A DNA stretch of 64,000 nucleotides from an uncultured Flavobacteriales bacterium (GCA_913020155.1 CAJWBA010000004.1:1-64000), one strand, 5' to 3'. Counted from the stretch's first letter, positions 20,438 through 31,376 are shown. Notes: generated by a model from the sequence alone, not told the origin. Program-made: numbers and translations.

Positions 20438-20592
20438 GGGTTTATTACTTTTTTGATTATCCCATCTTTTTTATTTGTTTATTGAGATTTTATCAACAAT
20501 TTAGAACAATAAGGGCATTTTTCTCTTTAAGAAAATGAATTAAATATTGTAATTTTACACCTAAACGAAAATATTTTGAAAAGCTAAAACTG

Positions 20593-21594
20593 ATGAAGAA
20601 AATAACGAAACAGACTCATATTGATTGGTATTCCAACATGCTTTTTTGGAGAAAGTTTGAAGACAAATTAGCTGCAGTTTACATTCAACAAAAGGTTAGA
20701 GGTTTTCTACATTTATACAACGGTCAAGAAGCAATTTTAGCTGGCTCACTCCATGCAATGCAGTTAGGGAAAGACCGTATGATTACTGCTTACAGAAATC
20801 ATGTTCAACCTATAGGTATGGGAGTAGATCCCAAACGGGTAATGGCTGAATTGTATGGAAAATCTACAGGAACATCTGGAGGTCTTGGTGGTTCTATGCA
20901 TATTTTTTCAAAAGAGTTCAAGTTTCACGGAGGACACGGAATTGTAGGAGGTCAAATTCCCCTAGGGGCAGGGATGGCATTTGGAGATAAATACAATAAT
21001 ACTGGTGGAGTAACCCTTTGTTACATGGGAGATGGAGCTGTACGTCAAGGATCGCTTCATGAAACCTTAAACCTCGCAACTCTTTGGAAACTTCCAGTAG
21101 TGTTTGTTGTAGAAAATAATGGATATGCAATGGGAACCTCAGTTTCTAGAACTGCTAGTCACGAAGATATTTGGAAATTAGGACTTGGATATGAAATGCC
21201 CTGTGGCCCAGTTGATGGAATGGATCCTGTAGCAGTTGCAAAAGCTATGGATGAAGCGATTAAGTTTGCCAGAGACGGAAAAGGACCGTCGTTTTTAGAA
21301 ATGAAGACCTACAGATATCGAGGTCATTCCATGTCGGATGCACAAAAATACCGTACAAAAGAAGAAGTTGAAGATTACAAAAAAATAGATCCAATTACTC
21401 AAATTAAAGATATCATACTCAAAAAAAAATATGCCTCTCAGCATGATTTAGATTCTATCGATAAAGATGTTAAAGAACGCGTATTGGAATGTGAGAAATT
21501 TGCTGAGGAGTCGCCTTACCCAGAGAAATCACTAATGTACGACGCAGTTTATGAGCAAACCGATTATCCATTTATAAAACACAAATTAAGTTAG
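20593..21594 (+). CDS. pdhA: Pyruvate dehydrogenase E1 component alpha subunit
   Basis: GGSMHIFSKEFKFHGGHGIVGGQIPLGAGMAFGDKY, TPP motif GDGAVRQGSLHETLNLATLWKLPVVFVVENN. Confidence 0.95.
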   Translation: MKKITKQTHIDWYSNMLFWRKFEDKLAAVYIQQKVRGFLHLYNGQEAILAGSLHAMQLGKDRMITAYRNHVQPIGMGVDPKRVMAELYGKSTGTSGGLGGSMHIFSKEFKFHGGHGIVGGQIPLGAGMAFGDKYNNTGGVTLCYMGDGAVRQGSLHETLNLATLWKLPVVFVVENNGYAMGTSVSRTASHEDIWKLGLGYEMPCGPVDGMDPVAVAKAMDEAIKFARDGKGPSFLEMKTYRYRGHSMSDAQKYRTKEEVEDYKKIDPITQIKDIILKKKYASQHDLDSIDKDVKERVLECEKFAEESPYPEKSLMYDAVYEQTDYPFIKHKLS

Positions 21595-21596
21595 AC

Positions 21597-22180
21597 ATGG
21601 CAGAAATTATTAACATGCCTCGATTGAGTGACACTATGGAAGAAGGAACTGTCGCAACTTGGTTTAAAAAAGTAGGAGATACCGTAAATGAAGGTGATAT
21701 TCTTGCAGAAATTGAAACAGATAAAGCTACAATGGAATTCGAAGCATTCTATTCTGGTGAATTATTACATATCGGAATTCAAGAGGGAGGCATTGCTCCT
21801 GTTGATACTTTATTGGCTATTATTGGAGAAAAAGGAGAGGACATCTCTTCTTATCTAAGAGGGTCCACTCAAGAAAAAAAAGAACCAGTAGAATTAGAAA
21901 CAGCCAAAAGCGAAACTTCAAAAACAGCAGTCATGCCTGATAATGTAGAAATTATCACGATGCCTAGATTGAGTGACACAATGGAAGAAGGTACAGTAGC
22001 TAGTTGGATGAAGAAAGTTGGTGACACCGTTTCTGAAGGTGATATTCTTGCGGAAATAGAAACTGATAAGGCAACTATGGAGTTTGAATCTTTTTATAAC
22101 GGAACACTTCTGCACATTGGAATCCAAGAAGGAGAATCTGCAGCAGTTGATAGTGTCTTAGCGATTATTGGAGATTCAGA
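21597..22180 (+). repeat. Intragenic duplication: tandem lipoyl-domain coding repeats
   Basis: MPRLSDTMEEGTVATWFKKVGDTVNEGDILAEIETDKATMEFEAFYSGELLHIGIQEG vs MPRLSDTMEEGTVASWMKKVGDTVSEGDILAEIETDKATMEFESFYNGTLLHIGIQEG. Confidence 0.85.
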
Positions 22181-23189
22181 CGCTGATTTGGATACGGCAA
22201 TAGCATTCTCCTCGAAAGCTGCCTCAATTGCTAACAATGAAGCTACTTCAATCAAAACAGAACAAGTTGTTACCCCCGAAGCCAAGGCAGAAAACACGGT
22301 ACAAACAACTTCAAAACCACAGACTGTTATCGGTAATAATAGAAGAATAATCGCCTCTCCATTAGCAAAAAAAATTGCAATAGAAAAAGGGATTGAAATA
22401 GCCAATGTTGTTGGATCGGGTGATGAAGGAAGAATTATAAAACGTGATATTGAAAATCATCAACCCTCTCAAGGTGGAGGAGTAAAACCAATTGTTCCCT
22501 CTGGTATAGAATCTGTTGAAGAGACGGCTAACAGCCAAATGCGTAAAGCCATTGCCAAGCGTTTGGCGGCTTCAAAATTTACTGCTCCTCACTATTACTT
22601 GGGTGTAGAGTTTGACATGGATAACGCTATTGCTTTCAGGAATCAATTCAATTCAATTCCAGACATCAAAATATCCTTCAACGACATTGTAGTGAAGGCT
22701 ACTGCCTTGGCATTAAAGGAGCATCCACAAGTAAACTCAAGATGGTATGACAATAAAATTGTAAAACACAATCACGTTCACATGGGCGTTGCAGTAGCAG
22801 TCGAAGAAGGATTAGTTGTCCCAGTTGTTAAGTTTGCTGACGAACAGACCTTACCTCAAATAGGTGCTCAAGTTAAAGATTATGCTATTCGAGCTAGAGA
22901 TAAGAAATTAACTCCTACAGAAATGGAAGGAAGTACATTTACGATATCCAATTTAGGGATGTTTGGGATTCAAGAATTTACATCAATAATTAACCAACCC
23001 AATTCATCTATTCTATCTGTGGGAGCAATAATACAAAAGCCCTTAGTAAAAGAAGGTCAGATTGTTGTAGGCAATACAATGAAACTTACCCTTGCTTGTG
23101 ATCATCGATCAGTTGATGGCGTAACAGGATCTAAATTCTTGCAAACTTTACAACAGTTCATTGAAAATCCAATTACGATGTTGTTTTAA
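21597..23189 (+). CDS. Pyruvate dehydrogenase E2, dihydrolipoamide acetyltransferase, two lipoyl domains
   Basis: Two ETDKATMEFE lipoyl motifs, peripheral-subunit binding domain, catalytic LACDHRSVDGVTGSKFL. Confidence 0.95.
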   Translation: MAEIINMPRLSDTMEEGTVATWFKKVGDTVNEGDILAEIETDKATMEFEAFYSGELLHIGIQEGGIAPVDTLLAIIGEKGEDISSYLRGSTQEKKEPVELETAKSETSKTAVMPDNVEIITMPRLSDTMEEGTVASWMKKVGDTVSEGDILAEIETDKATMEFESFYNGTLLHIGIQEGESAAVDSVLAIIGDSDADLDTAIAFSSKAASIANNEATSIKTEQVVTPEAKAENTVQTTSKPQTVIGNNRRIIASPLAKKIAIEKGIEIANVVGSGDEGRIIKRDIENHQPSQGGGVKPIVPSGIESVEETANSQMRKAIAKRLAASKFTAPHYYLGVEFDMDNAIAFRNQFNSIPDIKISFNDIVVKATALALKEHPQVNSRWYDNKIVKHNHVHMGVAVAVEEGLVVPVVKFADEQTLPQIGAQVKDYAIRARDKKLTPTEMEGSTFTISNLGMFGIQEFTSIINQPNSSILSVGAIIQKPLVKEGQIVVGNTMKLTLACDHRSVDGVTGSKFLQTLQQFIENPITMLF

Positions 23190-23207
23190 AACTAAAATCA
23201 AATTATT

Positions 23208-23235
23208 TAAAACCGCAATTAAGCTGGTTTTTTTA
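23208..23235 (+). terminator. Probable intrinsic terminator after the pdh genes
   Basis: AAACCGC-AATTAA-GCTGGTTT with one bulge, followed by T7. Confidence 0.5.
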
Positions 23236-23272
23236 TATTTAATTTTTTTAATAAAGTATAATTTAAAAAATC

Positions 23273-23950
23273 TTGAAAAAAAATATTATCATAACAGGAG
23301 CTGGAAGAGGGATTGGTTTAGCATCTGCTGCACTTGCAGCTTCTCGTGGAATTCAAGTTTATGCAATTTCCAGGAACATTGAAAATTTAAAAGGGATTGA
23401 AAACATTCATGCGTTCTCGGTAGATCTTGCCGATAAAAATGCAATAACCTCTTTTTGCAATCAATTATCTGCAAAAAACATAAGTATTGATGTTTTGATA
23501 AATAACGCAGGAAAACTTGAAAATATTCCATTTGAAACTTCAACTTTTGATATTTTTGAGTCCGTTTACAAGGTAAATGTTTTTGGATTGGCAGAACTAA
23601 CTCGACAACTTCTCCCACAAATAAGTTCCAAAGGACACGTGGTCAACATAAGTAGTATGGGGGGAATTCAAGGAAGCTCTAAATTTCCGGGACTAGCAGC
23701 ATATAGTAGCAGTAAAGGAGCAGTAATTACACTCACCGAATTATTGGCAGAAGAATTTAAAAATAAGGGACCTGCTTTCAATGCACTTGCTTTTGGAGCA
23801 GTTCAAACAGAGATGTTAGAGGAGGCTTTCCCGGGTTATCAAGCTCCATTGAGTGCAGACCAAATGGGCGATTACGTATTAAATTTCGCCTTAAATGGAC
23901 ATCAGTTTTACAATGGAAAAGTCTTACCGGTTTCCTCAGGAACACCTTAG
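23273..23950 (+). CDS. SDR family NAD(P)-dependent oxidoreductase (TTG start)
   Basis: IITGAGRGIGLASA, INNAG, NISSMGG, YSSSKGAV motifs. Confidence 0.88.
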   Translation: MKKNIIITGAGRGIGLASAALAASRGIQVYAISRNIENLKGIENIHAFSVDLADKNAITSFCNQLSAKNISIDVLINNAGKLENIPFETSTFDIFESVYKVNVFGLAELTRQLLPQISSKGHVVNISSMGGIQGSSKFPGLAAYSSSKGAVITLTELLAEEFKNKGPAFNALAFGAVQTEMLEEAFPGYQAPLSADQMGDYVLNFALNGHQFYNGKVLPVSSGTP

Positions 23951-23962
23951 TATTACAACTAA

Positions 23963-24577
23963 ATGATGGACGTTTTTTTATATATTCCCTTGAAAGCCAA
24001 AAAACAGGTAGGCGAATATTTATCTCTTTGGAAAGTTGACATAAAAATTGTTTCCAAAAGGAAAACGAAGCATGGAGATTATCGTAAAACACATAATGGA
24101 AACCATCAAATAACTATTAATGAGGGTTCAAATCAATATCGTTTTTTAATTACTTTGATTCACGAATTAGCTCATTTTGTTGCTTTTCAGAAATTTGGGT
24201 ATCGTATCAAACCACATGGAAAAGAATGGAAAACAACCTTTCAGAAATTAATGTTACCCTTAATTCAACCAGAAATTTTTCCAGAAAATTTATTAAAAAC
24301 AGTTGCTTTACACTTTAAAAACCCAAAAGCAAGTAGTGATACTGATTTTAAGTTGGTAATTGCACTAAGTGAATTTGACCCGATTAGTAATAAAACTTAT
24401 ATCTTTGAATTAGAAGAAGACACTTTTTTTTCAATAGCAGACGGTAGAAAATTTAGATTAGGGAAGAAGCGTGTCAAACGTTTTGAATGCCAAGAAATCT
24501 CTTCAAAAAAAAAATATGTTTTTAGTCCCCATGCTGAGGTAAAAGTGATTAATGAATTAAATGAATATGAAATCTAA
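23963..24577 (+). CDS. SprT-like metalloprotease-domain protein
   Basis: LIHELAHFVAFQKFGYRIKPHGKEWKTTFQKLM (HExxH...H). Confidence 0.85.
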   Translation: MMDVFLYIPLKAKKQVGEYLSLWKVDIKIVSKRKTKHGDYRKTHNGNHQITINEGSNQYRFLITLIHELAHFVAFQKFGYRIKPHGKEWKTTFQKLMLPLIQPEIFPENLLKTVALHFKNPKASSDTDFKLVIALSEFDPISNKTYIFELEEDTFFSIADGRKFRLGKKRVKRFECQEISSKKKYVFSPHAEVKVINELNEYEI

Positions 24578-25643
24578 TAATTATGCAGTTGTGATGGCGG
24601 GAGGGGTTGGTTCACGATTTTGGCCAAAAAGTAGAAAAAAACTGCCGAAACAATTTCAAGACTTTATGGGTAGTGGAAAATCACTACTCCAGCATACAGT
24701 AGATCGATTATTGCCATCAATCCTTTTAGATCAAATTCTCATTTTGACGCATGTTGATTACAAAAGTTTAGTTCAAGATCAACTACCAAATTTTCAAGAA
24801 AGTCAAATCATCCTAGAACCGCATATGCGAAACACCGCACCATGTCTACTATTTGCCTCTCTTAAAATTCAAAAAATGAATCCTAAAGCTCAGATTTTGG
24901 TAGCCCCAAGTGATCATTGGATAAGTGAGTCATTGGCGTTTACAGCGAATCTAAACAGAGCATTGGATTATTCTTCTGAAAATGAAGAGTTGATGACTTT
25001 TGGAATTCATCCAACTCAACCCAATACAGGTTACGGCTACCTCAAGGTTTCAGATCCTAGTAAATCTATATCTAAGGTTTTAGAGTTTACAGAAAAACCG
25101 TCTTTATCATTGGCTCAACAGTTTTTGAGGTCTGGAAATTTTTTATGGAATTCTGGTATTTTTGTCTGGGGTGCGAAAACCATAGTTAAAGCCTTTCGAA
25201 TCAAACAGCCTGTAATGTATGACATTTTCAGTCAAGGAATCAATGTTCTTAATACGGCTTTGGAACAAGAATTCATGAACGATAATTATCAAAAAGCAGA
25301 GAATATTTCTATTGATTATGCCATAATGGAGCAGTCAGATAATGTATCTGTGGTTAAAGCAAATTTTAATTGGAATGACCTTGGAACTTGGAGCGCTTTG
25401 TACGATCATATAGATAAAGATGGAGATGATAATGCAGCTGTAAATGTAATTCCTCATTTTGAAAATGCTAAAGGGAATATGGTTTTTTCAAACCCAAAAA
25501 AACTAGTTTTACTAAAGGGATTGGAGGACTACATTGTGTTTGATGATGAGGACGTTTTAATGATTTATCCTAGAAAAAATGATCAGGACATCAAGCAGTT
25601 ATTGAATGATATAAAATCCAAACATGGGAATCAATTTGATTGA
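24561..25643 (+). CDS. manC: Mannose-1-phosphate guanylyltransferase
   Basis: VVMAGGVGSRFWPKSRKKLPKQF, ILVAPSDHWI, FTEKPSLSLAQQFLRSGNFLWNSGIFVW. Confidence 0.9.
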   Translation: MNMKSNNYAVVMAGGVGSRFWPKSRKKLPKQFQDFMGSGKSLLQHTVDRLLPSILLDQILILTHVDYKSLVQDQLPNFQESQIILEPHMRNTAPCLLFASLKIQKMNPKAQILVAPSDHWISESLAFTANLNRALDYSSENEELMTFGIHPTQPNTGYGYLKVSDPSKSISKVLEFTEKPSLSLAQQFLRSGNFLWNSGIFVWGAKTIVKAFRIKQPVMYDIFSQGINVLNTALEQEFMNDNYQKAENISIDYAIMEQSDNVSVVKANFNWNDLGTWSALYDHIDKDGDDNAAVNVIPHFENAKGNMVFSNPKKLVLLKGLEDYIVFDDEDVLMIYPRKNDQDIKQLLNDIKSKHGNQFD

Positions 25644-26411
25644 TTACTTGGATTCCTCTAAATATAATTTTCGGATTTTTTTAAGCATTTCTGAAGAATA
25701 AACGAATTTAGTTATTGCTTCATTATCTGTTTTAAAAATCTCATGGTTGTTTCCTTCCCATTTTTTTATACCATCTTCTAGAAAAATAATTTTTTCACCA
25801 ATCTCCATAACCGAGTTCATGTCATGAGTATTGATTACGGTAGTGATTTGATATTCTTGAGTAATTTCTTGAATCAGGTTGTCAATTAAAATTGCCGTCT
25901 TTGGATCGAGACCTGAGTTAGGTTCATCACAGAATAAATATTTTGGATTCATAACAATTGCTCTTGCAATAGCTACTCTTTTTTTCATCCCCCCAGAAAT
26001 TTCCGCAGGAAGCTTTTCATTTGCATTGATGAGGTTTACTCGATCAATTACAATGTTAGCACGATCTCTTATTTCTTCATAAGACGAATTTGTAAACATT
26101 TTCATTGGGAACATAATGTTTTCCTCTACAGTCATTGAGTCAAAAAGAGCACTTCCCTGGAAAACCATTCCAATTTCTTGTCTTAGTAAGGCTCGAGTCA
26201 CAAGATTCATGCTTCTCAGGGGAGTTTTTTCAAAAATAATATCACCTTGATCAGCATCAAAAATACCGAGAATACATTTGAGAAATACTGTTTTTCCTGA
26301 TCCACTTTTCCCTATGATCAGATTGGTTTTACCCTTTTCAAATGTGGCACTAATCCCTTTTAGAATAGGCGTACTTTCAAACGATTTCGTTAAGTTTTTG
26401 ACTTGGATCAT
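25644..26411 (-). CDS. ABC transporter ATP-binding protein, MlaF-like
   Basis: Walker A GKSGSGKT, signature EISGGMKKRVAIARAI, Walker B YLFCDEPNSGLD. Confidence 0.9.
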   Translation of the reverse strand: MIQVKNLTKSFESTPILKGISATFEKGKTNLIIGKSGSGKTVFLKCILGIFDADQGDIIFEKTPLRSMNLVTRALLRQEIGMVFQGSALFDSMTVEENIMFPMKMFTNSSYEEIRDRANIVIDRVNLINANEKLPAEISGGMKKRVAIARAIVMNPKYLFCDEPNSGLDPKTAILIDNLIQEITQEYQITTVINTHDMNSVMEIGEKIIFLEDGIKKWEGNNHEIFKTDNEAITKFVYSSEMLKKIRKLYLEESK

Positions 26412-27149
26412 CTAAGTAAGTAAAAGGTTAGTAACAATTGTATTCGCGATAATTATGGCTACACTGGTCCAAACAAATGATATAGTACTGGCTTTTCCAA
26501 CTTCTAATGCTCCACCCTTCATGAAGTAACCGTGGTAAGCCGGAATTGTTGCCAAGAGCATTGCAAATAGAAAAGTTTTGATGAAAGCATATGCTACATG
26601 AAAAGGTTTAAAATCTAATTGGAGTCCCTCCACAAAATCTGCATGTGAGGAAAACCCACCAGTAACACATGCAATGTAGCCCCCTAGAATACCAAGTGAC
26701 ATTGAGAATGTTATGAGAAAAGGGAAAAGAGTTAAAGCTATTATTTTTGGAAAAATCAAATAATTGTAAGCATTTACACCCATAACTTCTAGAGCATCTA
26801 TTTGCTCAGTAACTCGCATGGTGCCCAGACTAGAGGTTATGAACGAACCAGCCTTTCCAGCCATAATAATTGAAATAAAAGTTGGAGCAAATTCCAGAAT
26901 AATGGATTGTCTTGTTGCAAAACCAACCAAGTATCCGGGTAGTAGAGGATTGTCTGTGTTTATAGCAGTCTGAATCGCGACAACACCTCCAACAAAAAAT
27001 GAAATAAAAGCAACAATTCCAAGGGAGCCGATGATCAAGTCATTGATTTCTCTTAGAATTAAATTTTTAAGAATATTCCATTTAGTGAATTTCCCAAAAG
27101 TTTTTTGGATCATTAAAGTATATTGTCCAATATGGGTCAAAAGTTTCAT
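26412..27149 (-). CDS. MlaE-type ABC transporter permease
   Basis: FVGGVVAIQTAINTDNPLLPGYLVGFATRQSIILEFAPTFISIIMAGKAGSFITSSLGTMRVTEQIDALEVMGVN. Confidence 0.92.
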   Translation of the reverse strand: MKLLTHIGQYTLMIQKTFGKFTKWNILKNLILREINDLIIGSLGIVAFISFFVGGVVAIQTAINTDNPLLPGYLVGFATRQSIILEFAPTFISIIMAGKAGSFITSSLGTMRVTEQIDALEVMGVNAYNYLIFPKIIALTLFPFLITFSMSLGILGGYIACVTGGFSSHADFVEGLQLDFKPFHVAYAFIKTFLFAMLLATIPAYHGYFMKGGALEVGKASTISFVWTSVAIIIANTIVTNLLLT

Positions 27150-27177
27150 TGGTATAAAAATACACAAAACTTAAAAA

Positions 27178-27208
27178 ATTAAACCCTAAAAAGAAATTTA
27201 GGTTTAAT
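27178..27208 (-). terminator. Possible intrinsic terminator downstream of the FabH-like gene
   Basis: AAACC(C)TAAA-aagaaa-TTTAGGTTT hairpin between the two minus-strand genes. Confidence 0.4.
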
Positions 27209-27222
27209 TATTATCAATTTAG

Positions 27223-28278
27223 TTAAATCTGATAGGTAATAGCATTGATATTCATCCCAGCTCCTACACTTGCAAATAATATAATATCACCTTCGGCTAG
27301 GTGATGTCCCTCCATTTCACCATTGAGTACTTGATCGAAAAGTGTAGGTATTGTTGCTACGGAACTGTTTCCGTGGAATTTAATGTTCATAGGAAGTATT
27401 GATGCTGGAACCTTTTCTTTGTATATTCTGTAAAAACGCTTAACAATGGCTTCATCCATTTTTTCATTAGCTTGGTGAATAAAAATTTTCTTTAAGTCTT
27501 GAATTTTAACTCCAGATTGATTTAAACAAGATTTCATAGCTTTTGGTACATGAGACAACGCGAACTCGTAAACTTTTCTACCTTGCATTTTGATGAATCG
27601 ATCTTGATTATCTGGTTCATAAGATTCTCCAAAAAATAAAATATCAACCTCACCGTTATCGGTGTATGTGGTACTTTCATGCGAAAGGATACCTCCTGAT
27701 ATATTAGATCCCTCAATAATTGTTGCTCCAGCTCCGTCGGCAAAAATCATAGAATCACGATCACAAACATCAACTACACGAGAGAGGGTTTCAGCTCCAA
27801 TGACTAAGCATTTTTTTGCCATGCCTGAAGTAATAAAAGACTTGGCTTGGATAACTGCTTCGATCCAACCTGGACATCCAAAGAGGATGTCATAAGCAAC
27901 ACATTTAGGGTTTTTAATTTTTAGTAAAGATTTTACTTTTGAGGCAACGCTTGGTAAGGGATTTGATTGCTTATGTCCATATGCAGTGTCACCAAAATTG
28001 TGGGCTACAATGATGTAGTCGATTGTTTCTTGATCAGTCCCAGAGTCCAGTATTGCTTTTTTTGCAGCTTTAGCTGCTAAATCAGATGAGCTTTCGTCTT
28101 TTGCTGCATACCGACGTTCTTTTATTCCAGTAATCGAGGTGAATTTTTCAATAATTTCTTTATTCTCAGTTTCAAATGGTTTACCGTCATTTGTCAAAAA
28201 GGAGTGATTTGAGAAATCAGTATTTTTTTGAATATGATTTGGAACATAACTCCCTGTACCTGTAATTTTTATATTCAT
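27223..28278 (-). CDS. 3-oxoacyl-ACP synthase III (FabH-like) family protein
   Basis: ITGTGSYVPNHI, FGCPGWIEAVIQAKSFI (active Cys), IHQANEKM, FHGNSSVATIPTLF. Confidence 0.85.
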   Translation of the reverse strand: MNIKITGTGSYVPNHIQKNTDFSNHSFLTNDGKPFETENKEIIEKFTSITGIKERRYAAKDESSSDLAAKAAKKAILDSGTDQETIDYIIVAHNFGDTAYGHKQSNPLPSVASKVKSLLKIKNPKCVAYDILFGCPGWIEAVIQAKSFITSGMAKKCLVIGAETLSRVVDVCDRDSMIFADGAGATIIEGSNISGGILSHESTTYTDNGEVDILFFGESYEPDNQDRFIKMQGRKVYEFALSHVPKAMKSCLNQSGVKIQDLKKIFIHQANEKMDEAIVKRFYRIYKEKVPASILPMNIKFHGNSSVATIPTLFDQVLNGEMEGHHLAEGDIILFASVGAGMNINAITYQI

Positions 28279-28377
28279 CGGCTTGGTTAATTAAACAAAT
28301 TTAGTGAAGTGAGCAGCTGAGTACTGGAGTTACAGAAAATTTAAACGAAGCTCAAAAATATTTTTTAATGGAGTAAA

Positions 28378-28411
28378 AATCAGTTTTTTTATTTAAAAAC
28401 CTGATTATTAA
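28378..28411 (-). terminator. Probable intrinsic terminator of gcvP
   Basis: AATCAG-TTTTTTTATTTAAAAAC-CTGATT stem-loop beside the gcvP stop; T-rich tail on the minus strand. Confidence 0.55.
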
Positions 28412-31272
28412 CCTTCTAAATACTCTTCTATTGGGGTACAGCTACATATTAAATTACGATCTCCAAAGGCTTCGTCCACCCTTCTTACCGATGGCCAAAA
28501 TTTATTTTCTTTTACAAATTCTAGAGGATACAAGGCTTTCTGCCTACTGTAACTTAGCTCCCAAGTATCGGAAGTAGCCATTTGTAATGTATGTGGTGCA
28601 TTTTTTAAAATACTGTGTTCGTCATGAATTTCTTGATCATGAATTTCACCTGCAATGGAAATCATAGCGTTACAAAAACGATCAATTTCTGCTATATTTT
28701 CACTCTCGGTGGGTTCAATCATCATTGTTCCAGCAACTGGAAAAGAAACTGTAGGAGCATGAAAACCGTAATCCATAAGTCTTTTGGCAACATCTATGAC
28801 TTCAATACCTTTTGACTTGAAAGGTCTCAGATCAATAATCATTTCATGAGCTGTTCTTCCTTTCTCGCCTAAATACAAAATTGGGTAACTGTCCTCCAGT
28901 CTTGATTTTACGTAGTTAGCATTCAGAATAGCAATTTCAGTTGCTTTCTTCAGACCTTTCCCACCCAGCATTTTGATGTATCCATATGAAATTAGACAAG
29001 CTAATGCTGATCCCCAAGGAGCCCCAGAAATAGAACTAATCGGATTTGTACCACCAGTTTTTATTATGGGATTGGAAGGTAAAAAGGGAGCCAAGTGTTC
29101 TGCAACACAAATGGGACCAACCCCAGGGCCTCCACCCCCATGAGGTATTGCGAAAGTTTTGTGTAAGTTTAGGTGGCATACATCAGCTCCAATAATTGCT
29201 GGGCTTGTAACCCCAACTTGTGCATTCATATTAGCACCATCCATGTACACTTGCCCTCCATTGTCATGAATCAATTGCGTCATTTCCCGAATATTAGATT
29301 CAAAAACTCCATGGGTAGAAGGGTAGGTAACCATCAAAGCAGCTAGGTTATCTTTGTACTTATTTAATTTATTTGAAAAATCAAGCCAATCGATATTACC
29401 AATTTCATCTGTGGCTGTAACAATTACTTTCATCCCTGCCATGACTGCAGAAGCCGGGTTTGTTCCATGAGCAGAAGCTGGAATGATGCATATGTTTCGG
29501 TGATGATCTCCTCTTGATGCATGATAGGCTCTGATAACCATTAGACCAGCGTATTCACCCTGAGCCCCAGAGTTGGGTTGAAGAGATGTAGCATAAAATC
29601 CAGTTATTTCATTCAATTGTTGTTCCAGCTCACTTAAAATTTGCTGGTATCCACCTGCTTGATCCAGGGGAACAAACGGATGAAGACCATTCCATTGAGG
29701 CCAGCTCAATGGCAGCATTTCGCTGGCAGCATTAAGTTTCATAGTACATGATCCAAGTGAAATCATGGAATGATTGAGTGCTAAATCTTTTCTTTCTAAG
29801 CGTTTGATGTAGCGCATCAAACTCGTTTCAGAGTGATAAGAATTGAAAACAGGATGGGTTAAAAAAGAAGTATTTCTTGTCAAATTTTTTGGAATTCGAG
29901 ACTCTAGTTCTCCCAGATTTGAAGAACTTTTCAATTCGGTATATGTTTCAAAAACACGTACTAGTTTATTGAAACTTTCCACAGTCGTAGCCTCATTAAA
30001 TGCGATTACCACATGTTTGTCATCTACAGCTAATAAATTGATAGTATTTTCTTCGGTAAGTTTCAATAGCTTTGGCGCATCTACTTTTATGAGAAGGGTG
30101 TCAAAATAATTTGCGTTAATTTGTTCAATCGAAAGTCCTTTTAAGATGGCTTCAAATCGAACTGCATTTTCATGGATTTTATCTGCAATACTTTTCAATC
30201 CTTTGGGTCCGTGGTAAACGGCATACATTCCCGCCATAACAGCGAGTAAAACCTGGGCGGTACAGATGTTGGAGGTAGCTTTATCTCGCTTTATGTGCTG
30301 CTCTCTTGTTTGGAGAGCCATTCTTAGGGCAGGAGCACCGTCAAGATCTTGAGTTTGTCCGATTATTCTTCCCGGGATATTTCTTTTGTAAGCTTTGCGT
30401 GTTGCAAAATATGCAGCATGAGGACCACCATAGCCTAAAGGTATTCCAAATCGTTGGGTAGTTCCTACCACTACATCAACACCATAATTACCTGGAGCCT
30501 CTAAAATTGTAAGACTCAATAAGTCAGCGGCAACTACTGTTTTTATATGTAAAGATCTAACTTTTTCGACCAATTCGGCAAGGTTAGATAAGGCACCAAA
30601 TTTCCCAGGATATTGAAAAAATACTCCAAAAAATGCTGAAGTAAAATTAAAAGTTGATGCATTACCTACAATAAGTTTTATTCCAATGGGTTCTGCTCGA
30701 GTTTCTAACAAGGCTAAAGTTTGTGGCAGAATACCTTCCGAAACAAAAAAGTTATTGCAATCATTCTTTTTTTGATTTCGTGATCGAGCAGCAAAAAGTA
30801 GTGACATTGCTTCAGCAGCAGCTGTACTTTCGTCAAGTAAGGATGCATTGGCTAATTCCATCCCAGTTAAATCGGTAACTACAGTTTGAAAGTTGAAAAG
30901 GGCTTCTAATCTCCCTTGAGCAATTTCAGCCTGATAGGGAGTGTAAGCTGTGTACCACCCTGGATTTTCAAGAATATTTCTTTGAATAACAGCTGGAGTA
31001 ATGGTAGGGTGGTATCCTAATCCAATGTAGGTATCAAATAATTTATTTTTTTGAGAAAGTTTCTGGATTTCAGTCAAAAATTCATGTTCACTGATTCTAT
31101 CAGGGAGGTTTAAATCTTTTTTAAGAGCTATGTCTTCTGGTATGGTTTCGCTGAGTAAGGAAGAAATAGAATCAGCTCCAATTGTTTCAAGCATTTTTTT
31201 TATTTCATACTCACTTGGACCGAGGTGTCTGGATTCAAAATTACCGATCATTCTCATTAAATATTTTGCCAA
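28408..31272 (-). CDS. gcvP: Glycine dehydrogenase (aminomethyl-transferring), P-protein
   Basis: MISLGSCTMKLNAASEMLPLSWPQ, HLNLHKTFAIPHGGGGPGVGPI (PLP lysine); ~954 aa. Confidence 0.97.
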   Translation of the reverse strand: MAKYLMRMIGNFESRHLGPSEYEIKKMLETIGADSISSLLSETIPEDIALKKDLNLPDRISEHEFLTEIQKLSQKNKLFDTYIGLGYHPTITPAVIQRNILENPGWYTAYTPYQAEIAQGRLEALFNFQTVVTDLTGMELANASLLDESTAAAEAMSLLFAARSRNQKKNDCNNFFVSEGILPQTLALLETRAEPIGIKLIVGNASTFNFTSAFFGVFFQYPGKFGALSNLAELVEKVRSLHIKTVVAADLLSLTILEAPGNYGVDVVVGTTQRFGIPLGYGGPHAAYFATRKAYKRNIPGRIIGQTQDLDGAPALRMALQTREQHIKRDKATSNICTAQVLLAVMAGMYAVYHGPKGLKSIADKIHENAVRFEAILKGLSIEQINANYFDTLLIKVDAPKLLKLTEENTINLLAVDDKHVVIAFNEATTVESFNKLVRVFETYTELKSSSNLGELESRIPKNLTRNTSFLTHPVFNSYHSETSLMRYIKRLERKDLALNHSMISLGSCTMKLNAASEMLPLSWPQWNGLHPFVPLDQAGGYQQILSELEQQLNEITGFYATSLQPNSGAQGEYAGLMVIRAYHASRGDHHRNICIIPASAHGTNPASAVMAGMKVIVTATDEIGNIDWLDFSNKLNKYKDNLAALMVTYPSTHGVFESNIREMTQLIHDNGGQVYMDGANMNAQVGVTSPAIIGADVCHLNLHKTFAIPHGGGGPGVGPICVAEHLAPFLPSNPIIKTGGTNPISSISGAPWGSALACLISYGYIKMLGGKGLKKATEIAILNANYVKSRLEDSYPILYLGEKGRTAHEMIIDLRPFKSKGIEVIDVAKRLMDYGFHAPTVSFPVAGTMMIEPTESENIAEIDRFCNAMISIAGEIHDQEIHDEHSILKNAPHTLQMATSDTWELSYSRQKALYPLEFVKENKFWPSVRRVDEAFGDRNLICSCTPIEEYLEG

Positions 31273-31376
31273 ATGTAGTCAAAATTCAAGTCACTTTTTT
31301 AATATTCAAGCTGCTTCTATTACAAGTTTTCAACCAAATAAATAACATATGATCAGCGTTTTGATACTTTTGCTCA